In this document: positions 6,271 to 6,409 of the stretch, one piece after another
Numbering within the stretch: position 1 is the first letter of the stretch
Layout of the letters: the number at the start of each line of letters is the position of its first letter
From: an uncultured Planctomycetaceae bacterium
GTDB taxonomy: Bacteria; Planctomycetota; Planctomycetia; Pirellulales; JACPPG01
Assembly (NCBI GenBank): GCA_945957305.1
Contig: CAMFLN010000195.1
Location: 1-6,409 of the forward strand
Reading direction: 5' to 3'
Length of the DNA: 6,409 nucleotides
Notes under the pieces: model-generated
What the model was told of the DNA's origin: nothing
Seen by the model: only the letters and a program-made list of their open reading frames with translations
Database searches by the model: none
Made by a program: the position numbers and the translations under genes

Positions 6271-6296
6271 GTCGTAGCTGCGATACCCCCTACGAC
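6271..6296 (+). repeat. hairpin in the 5' leader of the last gene
   Basis: GTCGTAG (6271-6277) and CTACGAC (6290-6296) form a perfect 7-bp stem with a 12-base, C-rich loop. It lies inside the predicted leader, 42 bases before the start codon. There is no T-run, so it is not a terminator. A structural or regulatory role is only inferred, and I do not recognise a known riboswitch. Confidence 0.4.
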
Positions 6297-6338
6297 CATC
6301 CCGTTCACGTCTCTCTGTTTGCACAAAAGGATGCTGCT

Positions 6339-6409
6339 ATGCCACGCCGGCTCACGCTCCTCGTATTGTCGCTCATGTTCGTGATCGCAGGCACGCTGCG
6401 TGCTGACGA
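6339..6409 (+). CDS. start of an exported protein (only the signal peptide is in the window)
   Basis: Only 23 codons are present before the window ends. They read as a classic Sec signal peptide: basic MPRR, a hydrophobic run LTLLVLSLMFVIAG (5-18) and a likely cleavage site after LRA (20-22), just before Asp23. AAAAGGA (6325-6331) lies seven bases before the ATG and supports this start. Another ATG at 6331 is out of frame and gives no signal peptide. The mature protein, and so its function, lies outside the window. Confidence 0.7.
   Translation, partial: MPRRLTLLVLSLMFVIAGTLRAD

Overview
The window looks like a piece of a high-GC bacterial chromosome, most likely a planctomycete of the Pirellulales type. 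This is inferred from gene content and not proven. The pointers are a secreted ChbG/YdjC-type deacetylase, a secreted ThuA-like protein, a FIST-domain sensor protein and a PadR/HAAS regulatory pair, in a layout of single genes and short operons. There are no rRNA, tRNA, CRISPR or insertion-sequence signatures.

Layout. The left third is on the minus strand. Positions 1-1073 hold a FIST-domain protein whose C-terminal end runs off the window. Upstream of it on the same strand, 1179-1967 encodes a TIR-like protein of the Cap12/PycTIR type, a probable NAD-consuming effector. Its coding DNA is clearly poorer in GC than its neighbours. Next, 2093-3070 (minus) encodes an exported ChbG/YdjC-family deacetylase. 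A 210-bp intergenic region separates it from the divergent, exported ThuA-like gene (3281-4102, plus).

The right third is on the plus strand. A PadR-family repressor (4171-4530) overlaps a four-helix membrane protein with an N-terminal HAAS-type domain (4508-5215). Its promoter contains a palindrome, and its predicted transcription start lies at the start codon. A strong rho-independent terminator follows (5268-5312). Then come a probable lipoprotein alpha/beta hydrolase (5345-6145), a promoter and leader with a hairpin, and the first 23 codons of an exported protein (from 6339).

How the genes may work together. The deacetylase and ThuA-like protein are both exported and divergently arranged, which fits carbohydrate processing at the cell envelope. 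PadR and the HAAS membrane protein form a classic self-regulated two-gene unit. The TIR-like gene is the best candidate for an immune or stress function. It shows no recognisable cyclase or other known signalling partner here, so it is either an orphan or part of an undescribed pair with the FIST gene.
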